Source: Chamaecyparis obtusa
Lineage: Eukaryota > Streptophyta > Pinopsida > Cupressales > Cupressaceae
Length of the DNA stretch: 64,000 nucleotides
Direction: 5' to 3'
NCBI GenBank assembly: GCA_027943335.1
Contig: BSBK01007727.1
Coordinates: 188,501-252,500 of the forward strand
Shown: piece after piece, positions 1 through 10,804 of the stretch
Position numbering within the stretch: position 1 is the stretch's first letter
Layout of the letters: each line of letters begins with the position of its first letter
The notes under the pieces: generated by a model
What the model saw: only the letters and a program-made list of their open reading frames with translations
The model's database searches: none
What the model was told of the DNA's origin: nothing
Translations under genes and position numbers: made by a program

Positions 1-1688
1 CTACACCTAAAATAAAGACCAGTGCCTACTCCTTATCAGAAATGAAAATTATGTGTGATTAGTTTAATTGAGGATTACTGTCAAAGTTCATTTAGTTCCA
101 ACTATTAACGACAAAATGATATCTTGAATTAATAGTATAACCTTGGAGATGGATTCAAATAAATCTATCACTTCAGATCAATTAACAATAGAAATAGGAA
201 GATAACTATTCAGAAGAACTTTAATTTCCAGAGGACAAACCAATTGAATTCTATGTTATTCAAAAGGCATGCTTAGCCATACACAATGGAAAACTAATCA
301 GACATAGCTCTACAATTCCTATTTACAATTGCAATATAATAATCTCTAAGAAAGCTAATATACTTTATCCAAAGTATTAAACCCAAAATAACATAGAGGA
401 ACAGATGTTACCAGTGAACTCTACAATTAAAATTCAAAAACCACTTGATCTACATAAACTAATCCAATAATTTCCATCCAATTCCAGAGCAAAAGCATTA
501 GCCAGGTTCTCCCAATATTTTAGAATGTAATTTCAATTTTTTTTTGTCATGATGCCCTTTGTTTTACAAATATTTGCATATAAATATATTTTCCTAAGGT
601 TGTCTGTGAAAAGTCATGTCCTTTCATAGAAACCTAATCCCCAACTAACCCTAGAATATGCCTAATAAACTATTACAATGATTGTTTGGGAAAATCTTCC
701 CTAAATTAATTTCATTCCGGTATCTCGTGCATAATAGTTTATTTATTAGTTTCCTGCACACAAAAACAATCAACATTAGATAGTCCTTTAAAAATCTAAA
801 TGATTATATTAATAACAATGTGATCCTTATAAAATTATCCATTTATAATCAATAATCTATTAATGCCACAATTTTATAAATATATTTGATGATAAAAATG
901 TAGCATAAAAGATTAAATATTTATTTCTATGTCATCCTCATATGTTATAAGCAATCACTTTAATTGTCAAATCATAAAGCATTATATTAATGAGACAATA
1001 TTCAAAATTAACAAATAAAATAACATTATGCTTTTAGCATTTTTATTTTTATTTTCCTAGGGTAAAACATAATGCATTTATATTTAAATCTTTTAAAATA
1101 TATCTACAAATATAATGTAGTGTAATATTAAAATATCAAGACATTAGGGTTAAAAGATTTTATAATTTAATCTTAGAAAGTAGCATTGATCCTATTCCAT
1201 TTTATTTACATAATTTTATCATAAGGAAAATGCACATTTAATAACAACCCTAATACTAATAACACCATATAGAACCAATTTAGGTTTTTTATTATTAAAC
1301 ATAAACCCTAAACAAGAAAGTGAGTAATAATGTAACTCACTTAAATTCTTTCTCACCCTAAAGTAAAGTTATTTACGTTAAGAAATAATATAGAGTGAAA
1401 AACACTAAACTATATTTAAGGATATGAAAAAATCAAAATCAATACCAAGAGTTTATCAAAACCCTAAATAAGAATAATATTTATCAAATTATATCCTTAT
1501 TTTGAATCATATGATTTTATTTTAGGGTTGTGGGGATGGAATAAAAATAAAAAATAAAATAATCGTTAGTGACCATAACATATAAAATTCCATTTTATAA
1601 ACAAAACCTATTTATTTTGAACAAGATAAGAATTTCTTTAATATATACATTCATTTACATACCCATTCTTGAAGAATAATATAGAACA

Positions 1689-1775
1689 ATTGGTTAGGGG
1701 GGTAAATTTGGGTAGTTAGGTAGGAAAGAAGGAAGGGGTCGAGAGGTCAAGTGTTCAACTCCCTCTCCCCATTCT
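1689..1775 (+). repeat. tRNA-like (SINE-like) repeat, copy 1
   Basis: A segment with a pol III B-box-like core, GTGTTCAACTCCC, sits inside an imperfect stem (GAGAGG ... CCTCTC). It is followed by a T-rich run (about 1771-1790). The same core recurs about 280 bp downstream. This fits a degenerate tRNA-derived SINE or tRNA-like relic. No convincing A box or target duplication was found. Confidence 0.35.
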
Positions 1776-1969
1776 TTTTTTTTTCTTTTAACATTAAAGA
1801 TAAATAATACAAAAATAAATAAATAATCGCATTATTACAAAAGGAAAAATGATTAAAGGAGAAATTACTCCCTATGTAAGAGTTGTAATAATTCCTCACC
1901 TGCACATGAAAACAAAGATAAATAAATATCTCCTGCTATTTCTCTCAAGGAAAATAAGTAGACTAACTA

Positions 1970-2045
1970 GTTAGAGGTGAGGGATTAGGTATGTAGGCAA
2001 AAAGGTCGGCTTGAGAGGTTGAGTGTTCAACTCCCTCTTGCCGCC
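1970..2045 (+). repeat. tRNA-like (SINE-like) repeat, copy 2
   Basis: Second copy of the repeat seen at 1689-1775. It shares GAGAGGTTGAGTGTTCAACT followed by CCCTCT, again preceded by a G-rich region containing TTAGGTATGTAGG. Between the copies the T-arm-like part is better conserved than the rest. Confidence 0.35.
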
Positions 2046-2196
2046 TTTTAGCCCAATTTTATACAAATTTTTATTTTTTAAAAATTATAAATATCAAATA
2101 ACAAAATGTATAAGATGAAACATTTACAATCTAATATACGGGAGTAAGAAACAATAAACGAATACATCCTTTATCTATTTCAAAATTTTAATAAAA

Positions 2197-3442
2197 GATT
2201 TTCAAAGTATACCCAGTACGTATTATACTTCCCTGACATTCGATCTCTTTTGGAGCCAAAATTTTCAGCATCAACACCGCAGTTCCAACTAAACTGTGGT
2301 CTCCTTACAGTTGTGGTAGAGAGATGGCACTCTAACCAAAATACTTTCCATTTACCTTTCAGAGAGATGACAATCACGCCAAAGGACTTGTATCGATTGT
2401 TGCACATTCCTACTCAAGGAGAGATGGTATGCTATGCTTCTATCTATGCAGACAAGTGTTCAGAGATAACACCATTGATGATGATACTAACACATGGGCA
2501 TAGTTCGCTTCATTTCCCACTTTGCCAGCAGTTCTAGGTGCTCTGATTGGCGGATTACTACTTCTCGCCCGACGAGGTCATGGTTTCTCTATTGGATGGG
2601 GCCGGATTCTAGAGGATTTTCTTACGCAGCCTCGGTGGTTCAATTTGGGTTCATGTGTTCTTGTATAGTTGTATCATGATTTACATGAGGTGGTGTACAG
2701 ATCTAGCGCGTCTTTATCAGTGGGTGCAGTGATTCTTCAGTTGTGGGTGTGGGAGCATCTTCCCATCACTAGGCCAGTGTCAGATCGGATTTGTTGGCAA
2801 GGTTTTCCTTATGCTTTTCTATATGGTGGCATGGTTGTCCAGCATCATTTGGGTAAGTTAGATTATTGGCATCAGAGGATCGATGACATGGATCACATCA
2901 TTTGGAGACCTTATATGTTTTGTGAGGGATGGAGGGAGGATGATGATGAGCTCCCGTATATGTTTGCTCCTTAGTGGATGATTGGCAGATCTATGACTGT
3001 GATTGAGTGATTTTGCTTCAGTCAGGTTTCAAGACAGTATGGCAGGGTTTAGGATATGCCACAGAGCATGGCTCTATATGCTCAAGTTTAGGCAGAGCGA
3101 TCTATGTGGGGTGCTCAGATTGATTTCCAGTTTGCTTGTGATCAGATTTATCAGATGATGTACTATAGATGGGATATGTTAGTGCATGTAGCTGATGCTG
3201 GTATGTCTCCTGAGTTCAGAGATTGGTGGTCTCAGAACAAGTTTTTGAGATTTACAGATCTGGTGGAACCTATTCTAGATAGAGATGAGATATCGGAGGA
3301 TGATGGGGGAGATGATGATGGGGATGATGATGATGATGATGATGATGGTGGCAAACCTAGGTGGTGATGAGGTCGTAGAGGATAGAGAGTCACTAGACCT
3401 ATGGGAAGAGGATGAGATGGACCATGGGTGTGAGGTGGACAT
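2197..3442 (+). pseudogene. Plant mobile domain (PMD) protein, N-terminal part, broken
   Basis: Plus-strand coding relic antisense to the surrounding Gypsy gag-pol. PMD hallmarks are readable: LLTVVVERWHSNQNTFHLPF then EMTITPKDLYRLL (about 2298-2405), ALIGGLLLLARRGHGFSIGW (about 2540-2600), LQLWVWEHLPITRP (about 2735-2780), and a later part with SQVSRQYGRV and PEFRDWWSQNKF. The relic ends in an Asp-rich tail encoded by GAT repeats (about 3300-3350). The frame changes near 2490-2530, and stops occur near 2972, 3007, 3050 and 3090. PMD proteins occur in plant transposons and in a few host proteins; function inside retroelements is unknown. Copia A is inserted after 3442 and the relic resumes at 10304. 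I infer this is the antisense ORF of the Tat element; an independently inserted PMD gene is the alternative. Confidence 0.65.
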
Positions 3443-4608
3443 TGTTAGGAATGAATGAAAAGTCTTTTGGTAGTCATTCTGTAGTAGTTGTTTTTGCATT
3501 CATGACTTGGATTGTCATTGATGTCAACATAGTGATATTCTAGATATTAGCAGGAAAGTAGGTATAGTTTTGTTTTGCACACATGTTTATTGTAGATTGG
3601 CTTTTGCACAGTTGATGGTATGTTCTTTGGTGTGTTATTAACCTATGGTTAATAGCACAAAAATAAATTCATTCATTTGTGAGAGTTATTAGCATTTTGG
3701 TGAAAGCAGTGTTTAGACAGTGTTTCTGTGAAGCGATGTTCAGAAATCAGAGGATATCTCTTAGTTGGGATGGAATCTGATTTTTATAAGTTAAAAGGAT
3801 GTTGGAGACTCATTAACGATGATGTGGTTCATAGAGAAAACTTTGAGGATATGTTTGGAGAAAGTTACAGTATCTGGAAGCTGACAGTTTTATGTGAATT
3901 TTGTGTGTAGCGTGTAGAATTTATTATTTTGTAATTGAGGACCGACTCATTTGTAATTATTTGAGTTTGGTATATAAGAAGGAATGTTTTCCTTTTTTTT
4001 ATGTGTACTATGAATATTTTGATGTGAATATATGCATGAAGTGAAGAAAAGAGCTAATTCAGTGATGAAGGAAGACTTGTGAGTACAGAGATCTGAAATT
4101 GTGATCTTGTGTAGAAGAGAGTGCAGTTTTGGCACAGTGTGAATGAGGTAATATATTTCATATTATTCTGTTGAATAATTCTAAAATCTTTTGGACAGTG
4201 GGTTCAAAGATCTTGCCTTGAAGCTGTTTGGGCAGTGGGTCCTTCTGTCTTCCATAAACTCTTAACCAGGTTAGAATCTTTTAACAGGGATTCAAAATCT
4301 CCTAACAGGGATTTATATGTACTTAATGTATTTCATAAGACTCCTTACAGGGTCCATCCTCTAACAAGGAACTTTAATATTAGTGCATCATTTTGTGGGC
4401 ATCATTCCCACTGGGGTTTACTCTTTTCAAGAGGTTCCCTAGTCAACATATCTTGTGTTATTGTGCAATTGTGTATGGTTATCTTTCTATGGTTGATCAG
4501 TACATTACTTATATTGTCTAAAGCTATTGAATGGTTGAATTATCTGATAACTGATTCACCCCCCCCCCCCCCCCTCTCAGTTATCTTGGGGATCTTTACT
4601 TTCTAACA
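3443..4608 (+). repeat. Copia A 5' LTR
   Basis: 1166 bp, TG...CA ends. Contains the motif TTGTCATTGATGTCAACA at 3512-3529 that is shared with other Copia LTRs here, a TATA box TATATAA at 3971-3977, a row of short potential hairpins at 4255-4370, and a run of 16 C (4559-4574) just before the 3' end. Confidence 0.92.
3971..3977 (+). promoter_or_regulatory. LTR TATA box, Copia A
   Basis: TATATAAG preceded by TTTGG in the middle of the 5' LTR. The 3' LTR has the same box at 9664-9670. Transcription of the element would start about 30 bp downstream. Confidence 0.6.
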
Positions 4609-4610
4609 AT

Positions 4611-4622
4611 TGGTATCAGAGC
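4611..4622 (+). other. Primer binding site, Copia A
   Basis: TGGTATCAGAGC, two bases after the 5' LTR. This is the standard plant PBS complementary to the 3' end of initiator methionine tRNA and would prime minus-strand DNA synthesis. Confidence 0.9.
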
Positions 4623-4664
4623 AGCAGGTCCTTGAAAGAAAAGTTTAACAACTTAAGGAGATCC

Positions 4665-7600
4665 ATGGTGAATTTTAGAAAAGAAAGCCCTAAGTTTGAT
4701 GGAGTAAATTTTGATAGCTGGAAAGAAAAGATGAAGACACATCTATTGTGTTTAGGACCAAGTTATTGGTTAATTACAAAGAATGAGAAGACTATCATTG
4801 AGGAAGACAATCTAGAGGTAGGAACTAAAGACAAACTAAATCTATTCATGAGTAACATACTTGCAAGAGAAGCACTTTTGTCAGCACTACCGGAGAATGA
4901 ATATAGTCAGGTAAGATGTTTGAAAACATCTCATGCAATTTGGAAAGCTTTACATTCTACTTTTGAAGGTGATGAACATGCAAAGAAGGCTAGATTACAT
5001 AATTGGATTTGTGCATTTGAAGATATTCGAATGATGGAAGATGAATCTATTCAAAGCTATATTTGTAGGATGTCTGAGATTGTAATAGGAATAAAGTCTT
5101 GTGGAGGTGATAAGATAGAGAATGAAGTGATATGGAAAATTCTGAGAACTTTGACACCAGTATTCAAGCAGACAACGTAGATGATTGAACAAGTGATACC
5201 TTGTACATTGAACTTTTCAAGAGAGACTCTTCTTGGAAGATTAGAAACAACAGAGATGAACTTGAGATTATCAAGAGAGCTACCTAGAATGGAAATAGCA
5301 TTCAGTGCTCTTAACATTAGACCTACAAGGAGTACTAGTGTGAATGGAGATTATGCCAGCAGTAGCAGATCTGAGGAAGATAAGAAGATTGAAGAAGGTA
5401 TTGCATTACTTGTAAAAAGAGAACCAGATGGTAAGAAAATCTTTAAATGTTGGACTTGTCAAAAATATGGTCATTTTGCATCTAAATGTCCTAAAAGAGT
5501 TAAGAAGTATAGAAGCAATTTTAAACCTAGAAGATCTAAAGAATGTTATTATGCAAATGATGAAGATCTTGAAGCAAAAATTGAAAAACATTTAAGTGAC
5601 AGTGATAATGATAACTTTGAGGAAATAGGATTTGTAGCAATTAAAGAAGAAAGTTCTGAATCTGATAAAAGGGAAGAAAAAGCATTAGTTTCACAAGTTG
5701 AAAAGAAATCTGATTGGATTATAGACAGTGGTTGTTCACATCATATGACTCGAGATAAAAGAAATTTTGTTAAGTTAGATAATTATGATGGAGGAATTGT
5801 TAGGGTTGGTAACAATGCACCTTGTTTGATTAAGGGTATAGGATCTATTACTCTTGATGGAAAGACTAACACTGATGATGTTTACTTTGTTGATGGACTA
5901 AGACATAATCTACTAAGCGTTGGACAATTGGCTGATAAGGGTTATCAAGTTTGGTTTTCTGGGAAAACTTGTGTGATAAAAGATAAAAATGGAAATTTGA
6001 TTGGAAAAGGATCCAGAACCAGAGGTAATGTATTTGAGTTGAATCCTACTGAGATGACATGTTTGATAACTAGGATTAATGACAGTTGGTTATGGCATAA
6101 AAGGTTTTGTCATATAAAATTTGATAATATTGTTAAGGTGAGCACTACACTTGCGGTAAGAGATTTACCTAGAATTATGAAACCTACTAACATGATTTGC
6201 AAAGAATGTATGATGGCAAAGCAGAAAAGGAGTTCATTTCCCAACAACAAGTTCACATTGACAGAGAATTTGGAGATTGTTCATACAGACTTGAGTGGTC
6301 CTACTAGGACTAGAGGATTCTATGGAGAAAGGTATTTTATGATTCTTGTTCATGATTTTACAAGAATGATGTGGATTGCATTTTTGAAAGAAAAATCTGA
6401 AGCATTTGATAACTTTAAGATCATGAAAAGCAAAATTGAGAATGAATCTAGAATGAAGATTAAGTGTCTAAGATCTGATAGAGGTGGTGAATTTACATCT
6501 AGAGAGTTTAAAACCTTTTGTGAAATGAATGGTATTAAGAGACAACTTTCAACCCCTAGAACACCAGAACAAAATGGTATTGCAGAAAGAAGGAACAGGT
6601 CAATAACTAAAGTAGCAAGAGCTATGTTGTTTGAAAATGATTTGGCTAAGACTTTTTGGAGAGAAGCAGTGAACACAACAGTATACACTATGAACAGAGT
6701 ACAAATTAGAGCAGATACAAACAAGACACCTTATGAATTATGGTTTGGACATACACCCTCAGTTAAGTATTTTAGAATTTTTGGAAGTAAATGTTATATA
6801 AAGAGAGATGATGATATAGGAAAGTTTGATCCTAGAAGTGATGAAGGAATATTTCTTGGATATTCTTTAAAAAGCAAAGCATATAGATGTTATAACAAGA
6901 GAACTAAGAATATTGTTGAAAGTGCAAATGTAAAAGTTGATGAGAAGTTTAAAATTCAGGAAAGAATGCTTGATTATGAATCTGATGGAGAAGCACAACC
7001 TTAGCCTAACATTGAAAATGCAAAATTATTTTTTGAAACTAACAGTGATTTGCTGAATGAAAGTCATAGAGAAGAAAATAGAGATGAAAGCAGAGAAGAA
7101 TCTACAGTCGGAACAAGATCAGTAACTATGACACCTAATAGGTATACTTCAAGACATCACCCTGTTGAGAAAGTTATTGGAAGTTTAGATAGAGGAGTTT
7201 TGACTCAAAATAAGGTACACTTATGTTTGATTTCTCAAATTGAACCTAAGACTACTAATGAAGCTTGTGAAGATGAACATTGGATCAATGCTATGAAAGA
7301 AGAACTAGAGCAGATTGAAAAAAACAAGACATGGGAATTGGTCCCTAGACCTGAAGACAAGAATGTGATTGGAACAAAGTGGGTATTCAAAAAAAAAATG
7401 AATGAACAAGGAGAAGTGATAAGAAACAAAGCAAGATTGGTATGTAAAGGATATTCACAACAAGAAGGAATTGACTATGAAGAAACTTTTGCACCTGTGG
7501 CCAGACTTGAAGCAGTGAGAATGTTTCTAGCATATGCAGCTTACAAGAAATTCAGAGTGTATCAGATGGATGTGAAGTCAGCATTTTTGAATGGTGAATT

Positions 7601-8780
7601 GGAAGAAGAAGTCTACATTGAGCAGCCTCAAGGTTTTCCTTTGACACAAGAAGGAGATATGGTATGTAAGTTAAAGAAAGCTTTATATGGATTAAAACAA
7701 GCACCTAGAACCTGGTATGCAAGATTGGATAAGTATTTATTGAAATTGGGATTTATAAAAGGACTAGCAGATAGTAACTTATACACAAAAGAAATTGAGA
7801 ATGGTTTGTTGGTTATAGTTATATTTGTTGATGATATTATCTTTGGAGGAGAAGATGAAGCTAGTGACAAATTTGCAGATGAAATGAAGACTAAATTTGA
7901 GATGAGCATGATTGGAGAAATGAAATATTTTTTGGGATTACAGATAACACAAAGCAAGGAAGGTATATTTGTAAGTCAAACTAAGTATTTGAATGACTTA
8001 TTGAAAATATTTGGAATGGAAGATTCTAAACCTGTTGGAACAGCTATGGTAACCGGACATAAGTTATCTAGCAAAGATGAGACACTAGCAGTTGAGCAAA
8101 AAAAGTACAAATCCATGATTGGAGGATTACAGTACTTGGCACATACAAGACCTGATATAGCACATTCAGTGGGGATTGTAGCAAGATTTCAAGCAGAACC
8201 TAGAGAATCACATTATGGAGTAGTAAAGAGGATACTGAGATATCTGAAAGGAACAATGGATTATGGATTATGGTATGAGAAATCTGATGATTTTACTTTA
8301 TGTGCCTATACTGATGTAGATTGGGGAGGCAGCGTTGATGACAAGAAAAGCACCAGTGGTGGAGCCTTTTTTCTTGGAGGAAAATTAGTCTCTTGGCTAA
8401 GTAAGAAGCAGAATTGTACTTCACAAAGCACAGCAGAAGTAGAATATGTTGCAGTAGCAAATAATTGTAATCAAATTATTTGGATGAAGCAGATGTTAAA
8501 GGATATTGGAATAAAGTTTGATGAGCCTGTTGTTATACATTGTGATAACACCAGTACAGTGAGTATGTCAAAAAATCATGTTTTACATTCTAAGACTAAA
8601 CATATTGAGATCAAGTATCATGTTGTAAGAGAGAAAGTTGCAGAAAAAGAAGTAAGATTGGAGTACATAAGTACAAAGGAGCAAATAGCAGATATATTTA
8701 CAAAGCCTTTACCTAAGGATACATTTGTGTATCTGAGAGGTATGCTTGGGGTTATGCCCCAACCTATTTTTGAGAATTGA
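4665..8780 (+). pseudogene. Copia A gag-pol polyprotein, two in-frame stops
   Basis: One reading frame encodes all Copia domains in order. Gag of the UBN2/DUF4219 type starts at ATG 4665 (MVNFRKESPKFDGVNFDSW). A CCHC knuckle CWTCQKYGHFASKC is at 5448-5489. Protease has WIIDSGCSHHMT (catalytic D at 5724). The GAG-pre-integrase finger follows with LWHKRFCH. Integrase has HTDLSGP, LRSDRGGEF and NGIAERRNR, giving an intact D-D-E set. RT has [11 protein letters not shown] and FVDDIIFGG (FVDD at 7824-7835). RNase H has TDVDWGG and ends near [10 protein letters not shown]. The frame is broken only by TAG at 5178-5180, where relative B reads glutamine, and TAG at 7002-7004, between integrase and RT. 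A TTG upstream (4632) is in frame, but ATG 4665 is the natural start. Encodes the machinery for retrotransposition in the cytoplasm and nucleus. Confidence 0.92.
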
Positions 8781-9134
8781 TGCAGATGATTGCATCTATC
8801 CAGTTGTATATGAGCCCTATCTTTCTTCTGGATTGGATGTTGGAACTTCCTCTATGGGGGAGTTTATGAGTTGAGTCATGAGGACTCTTGTTATTGTATT
8901 TTTCTAAAAAGTATCTTTTGACATTAAGTTGTTGTTGACTTAGTGATGGAATTTCTATCATTGATTTCAATGGGGGAGAGATATACATAAAAAACATTTT
9001 GGATTGTATGAGAAAGTTTAATAGGAAAACGAAGCAAGATTTGATTTGATATTTTGCAGTGATGTTGCAGTATTGGATTTTTGGAACATTGGATGTTTTT
9101 CATCTATGTTTCCATCAATGCCAATGGGGGAGAT
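8781..9134 (+). other. Copia A 3' untranslated region with duplicated polypurine tract
   Basis: Noncoding region between the gag-pol stop and the 3' LTR. CAATGGGGGAGA occurs twice, at 8968-8979 and at 9122-9133. The second copy directly abuts the 3' LTR and is the likely plus-strand primer. Confidence 0.75.
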
Positions 9135-10298
9135 TGTTAGGAATGAATGCAAAGTATTTTGGTAGTCATTCTGTAGCAGTTGTTTTTGCATTCATGACTT
9201 GGATTGTCATTGATGTCAACACAGTGATATTCTGGATATTAGCAGGAAAGTAGGTACAGTTTTGTTTTGCGCACATGTTGTATTGTAGATTGGCTTTTGC
9301 ATAGTTGATGGTATGTTCTTTCGTGTGTTATTAACCTATGGTTAATAGCGCAAAAATAAATTCATTCATTTGTAAGAGTTATGAGCATTTTGGTGAAAGC
9401 AGTGTTTAGACAGTGTTTCTGTGAAGCAATGTTCAGAAATCAGAGGATATCTCTTAGCTGGGATGGAATCTAATTTTGTGCAGTTAAAGGGATGTTGTAG
9501 ACTCATTAATGATGATGTGGGTCATAGAGAAAACTTTGAGGATATGTTTGGAGAAAGTTACAGTATCTGGAAGCTGACAGTTTTATGTGAATTTTGCGTG
9601 TAGCGTGTAGAATTTATTATTTTGTAATTGAGGACCGACTCATTTGTAATTATTTGAGTTTGGTATATAAGAAGGAATTTTTTCCTTGTTGTAATGTGTA
9701 CTATGAAGATTGTGATGTGAATATATGCATGAACTGAAGAAAAGAGCTAATTCAGTGATGAAGGAAGACTTGTGAGTACAGAGATCTGAAATTGTGATCT
9801 TGTGTAGCAGAGAGTGCAGTTTTGGCACAGTGTGAAGGAGGTAATATATTTCATATTATTCTATTGAATAATTCTAAAATCTTTTGGACAGTGGGTTTAG
9901 ATATCTTTCCTTGAAGCTGTTTGGGCAGTGGGTCCTTCTGTCTTCCATAAACTCTTAACCGGGTGAGAATCTTTTAACAGGGATTCAAAATCTCCTAACA
10001 GGGATTTATATGTACTGAATGTATTTCATAAGATTCCTAATAGGGTCCATCCTCTAACAAGGAACTTTCATATTAGTGCACCATTTTGTGGGCATCATTC
10101 CCACCGGGGTTTACTCTTTTCAAGAGGTTCCCTAGTCAACATATCTTGTGTTATTGTGCAATTGTGTATGGTTATCTTTCTATGGTTGATCAGTACATTA
10201 CTTATATTATTTAAAGCTGTTGAATGGTTAAATTATCTGATAATTGATTCACCCCCCCCCCCCCTCTTAGTTATCTTGGGGATCTTTACTTTCTAACA
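9135..10298 (+). repeat. Copia A 3' LTR
   Basis: 1164 bp. Same ends, TATA box (9664-9670), hairpin row and C-run (13 C at 10252-10264) as the 5' LTR. Followed at 10299 by the target duplication GACAT. Confidence 0.92.
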
Positions 10299-10303
10299 GA
10301 CAT

Positions 10304-10804
10304 GTCAGGGATAGGGCTAGAGATGTCAGGTTGGTACAGCAGGGACCTGGGTTTGTTCGTCCTAGAGATGCATTGGTACAAGGACAGTAGAGATAGTGGA
10401 GAGCCCAAAGATAGGTACACATTGAGGCTGCTAGAGAGGTTCTTGGAGGACAGGATCCCTTGGTTCAATTACAGCAGGTTGCATTGGTACAATAGGATCA
10501 GATTCTGGCACAGCAGGTGCCTCCATAGGTTCCTCAGTCTCAAGATATGAGTCAGTCATCTCAGGCTTCCCCTAGTATTGACACTCTATCACGGGATGTC
10601 CGGTCATTACAGACAGATTTATCGACTGTTGTTGGAAAATTAGACCAAGTAGCGATTATGATGCAGCAGTTTATGACCATTGTGACTCATAGGCCTTGTA
10701 TGGCTAGCACTAGTCAGACTCCTCCTACTCAGGATAGACCAGGTGATGGGGGTCCAGATGGATCAGGTGCTGGTGATGGATCGGGTGGTGCCACAAGATC
10801 ATGA
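10304..10804 (+). pseudogene. PMD protein, C-terminal part, resuming after Copia A
   Basis: Continuation of the relic at 2197-3442, recognisable because GACAT flanks Copia A on both sides. One frame reads a Gln/Arg-rich low-complexity stretch with several CAG-to-TAG type stops (10390-10540). It then stays open as MSQSSQASPSIDTLSRDV ... QTDLSTVVGKLDQ ... MMQQFMTIV, a probable coiled coil (about 10547-10690), and a Gly/Asp/Ser-rich tail, ending at TGA 10802-10804. Confidence 0.55.

Larger units (their letters stand above)
1..2196. other. AT-rich stretch without a recognised gene
   Basis: No coding region could be supported. The stretch is strongly AT-rich and contains scattered telomere-like boxes (AAACCCTAAA near 1304 and 1460, TTAGGGTT near 1145 and 1521) and the two tRNA-T-arm-like copies annotated separately. 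It lies left of the antisense plant-mobile-domain ORF, so it may still be inside the 3' part of the Tat Gypsy element. I found no copy here of that element's LTR (22593-23501), so this is only inference. Confidence 0.5.
3443..10298 (+). mobile_element. Copia A, full-length LTR retrotransposon
   Basis: Complete Ty1/Copia element of 6856 bp. LTRs start TGTTAGGAATGAATG and end TCTAACA (3443-4608 and 9135-10298). A perfect 5-bp target duplication GACAT flanks it at 3438-3442 and 10299-10303. PBS is at 4611-4622 and the polypurine tract at 9122-9133. The single gag-pol frame (4665-8780) carries only two in-frame TAG codons. In the first 200 bp the two LTRs differ at about ten positions, so the insertion is old but clearly younger than the Tat element it split. 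Confidence 0.93.

Noticed and set aside
2227..2231. ACTTC next to the antisense PMD ORF, matching the 5 bp after the Tat 5' LTR (23502-23506), as a possible left target duplication
   Set aside because: A 5-bp match is expected by chance, and no LTR sequence lies next to it.
4632..4664. Upstream in-frame start of Copia A gag at a TTG codon
   Set aside because: Plant translation would start at ATG 4665, which also matches the start in Copia B.
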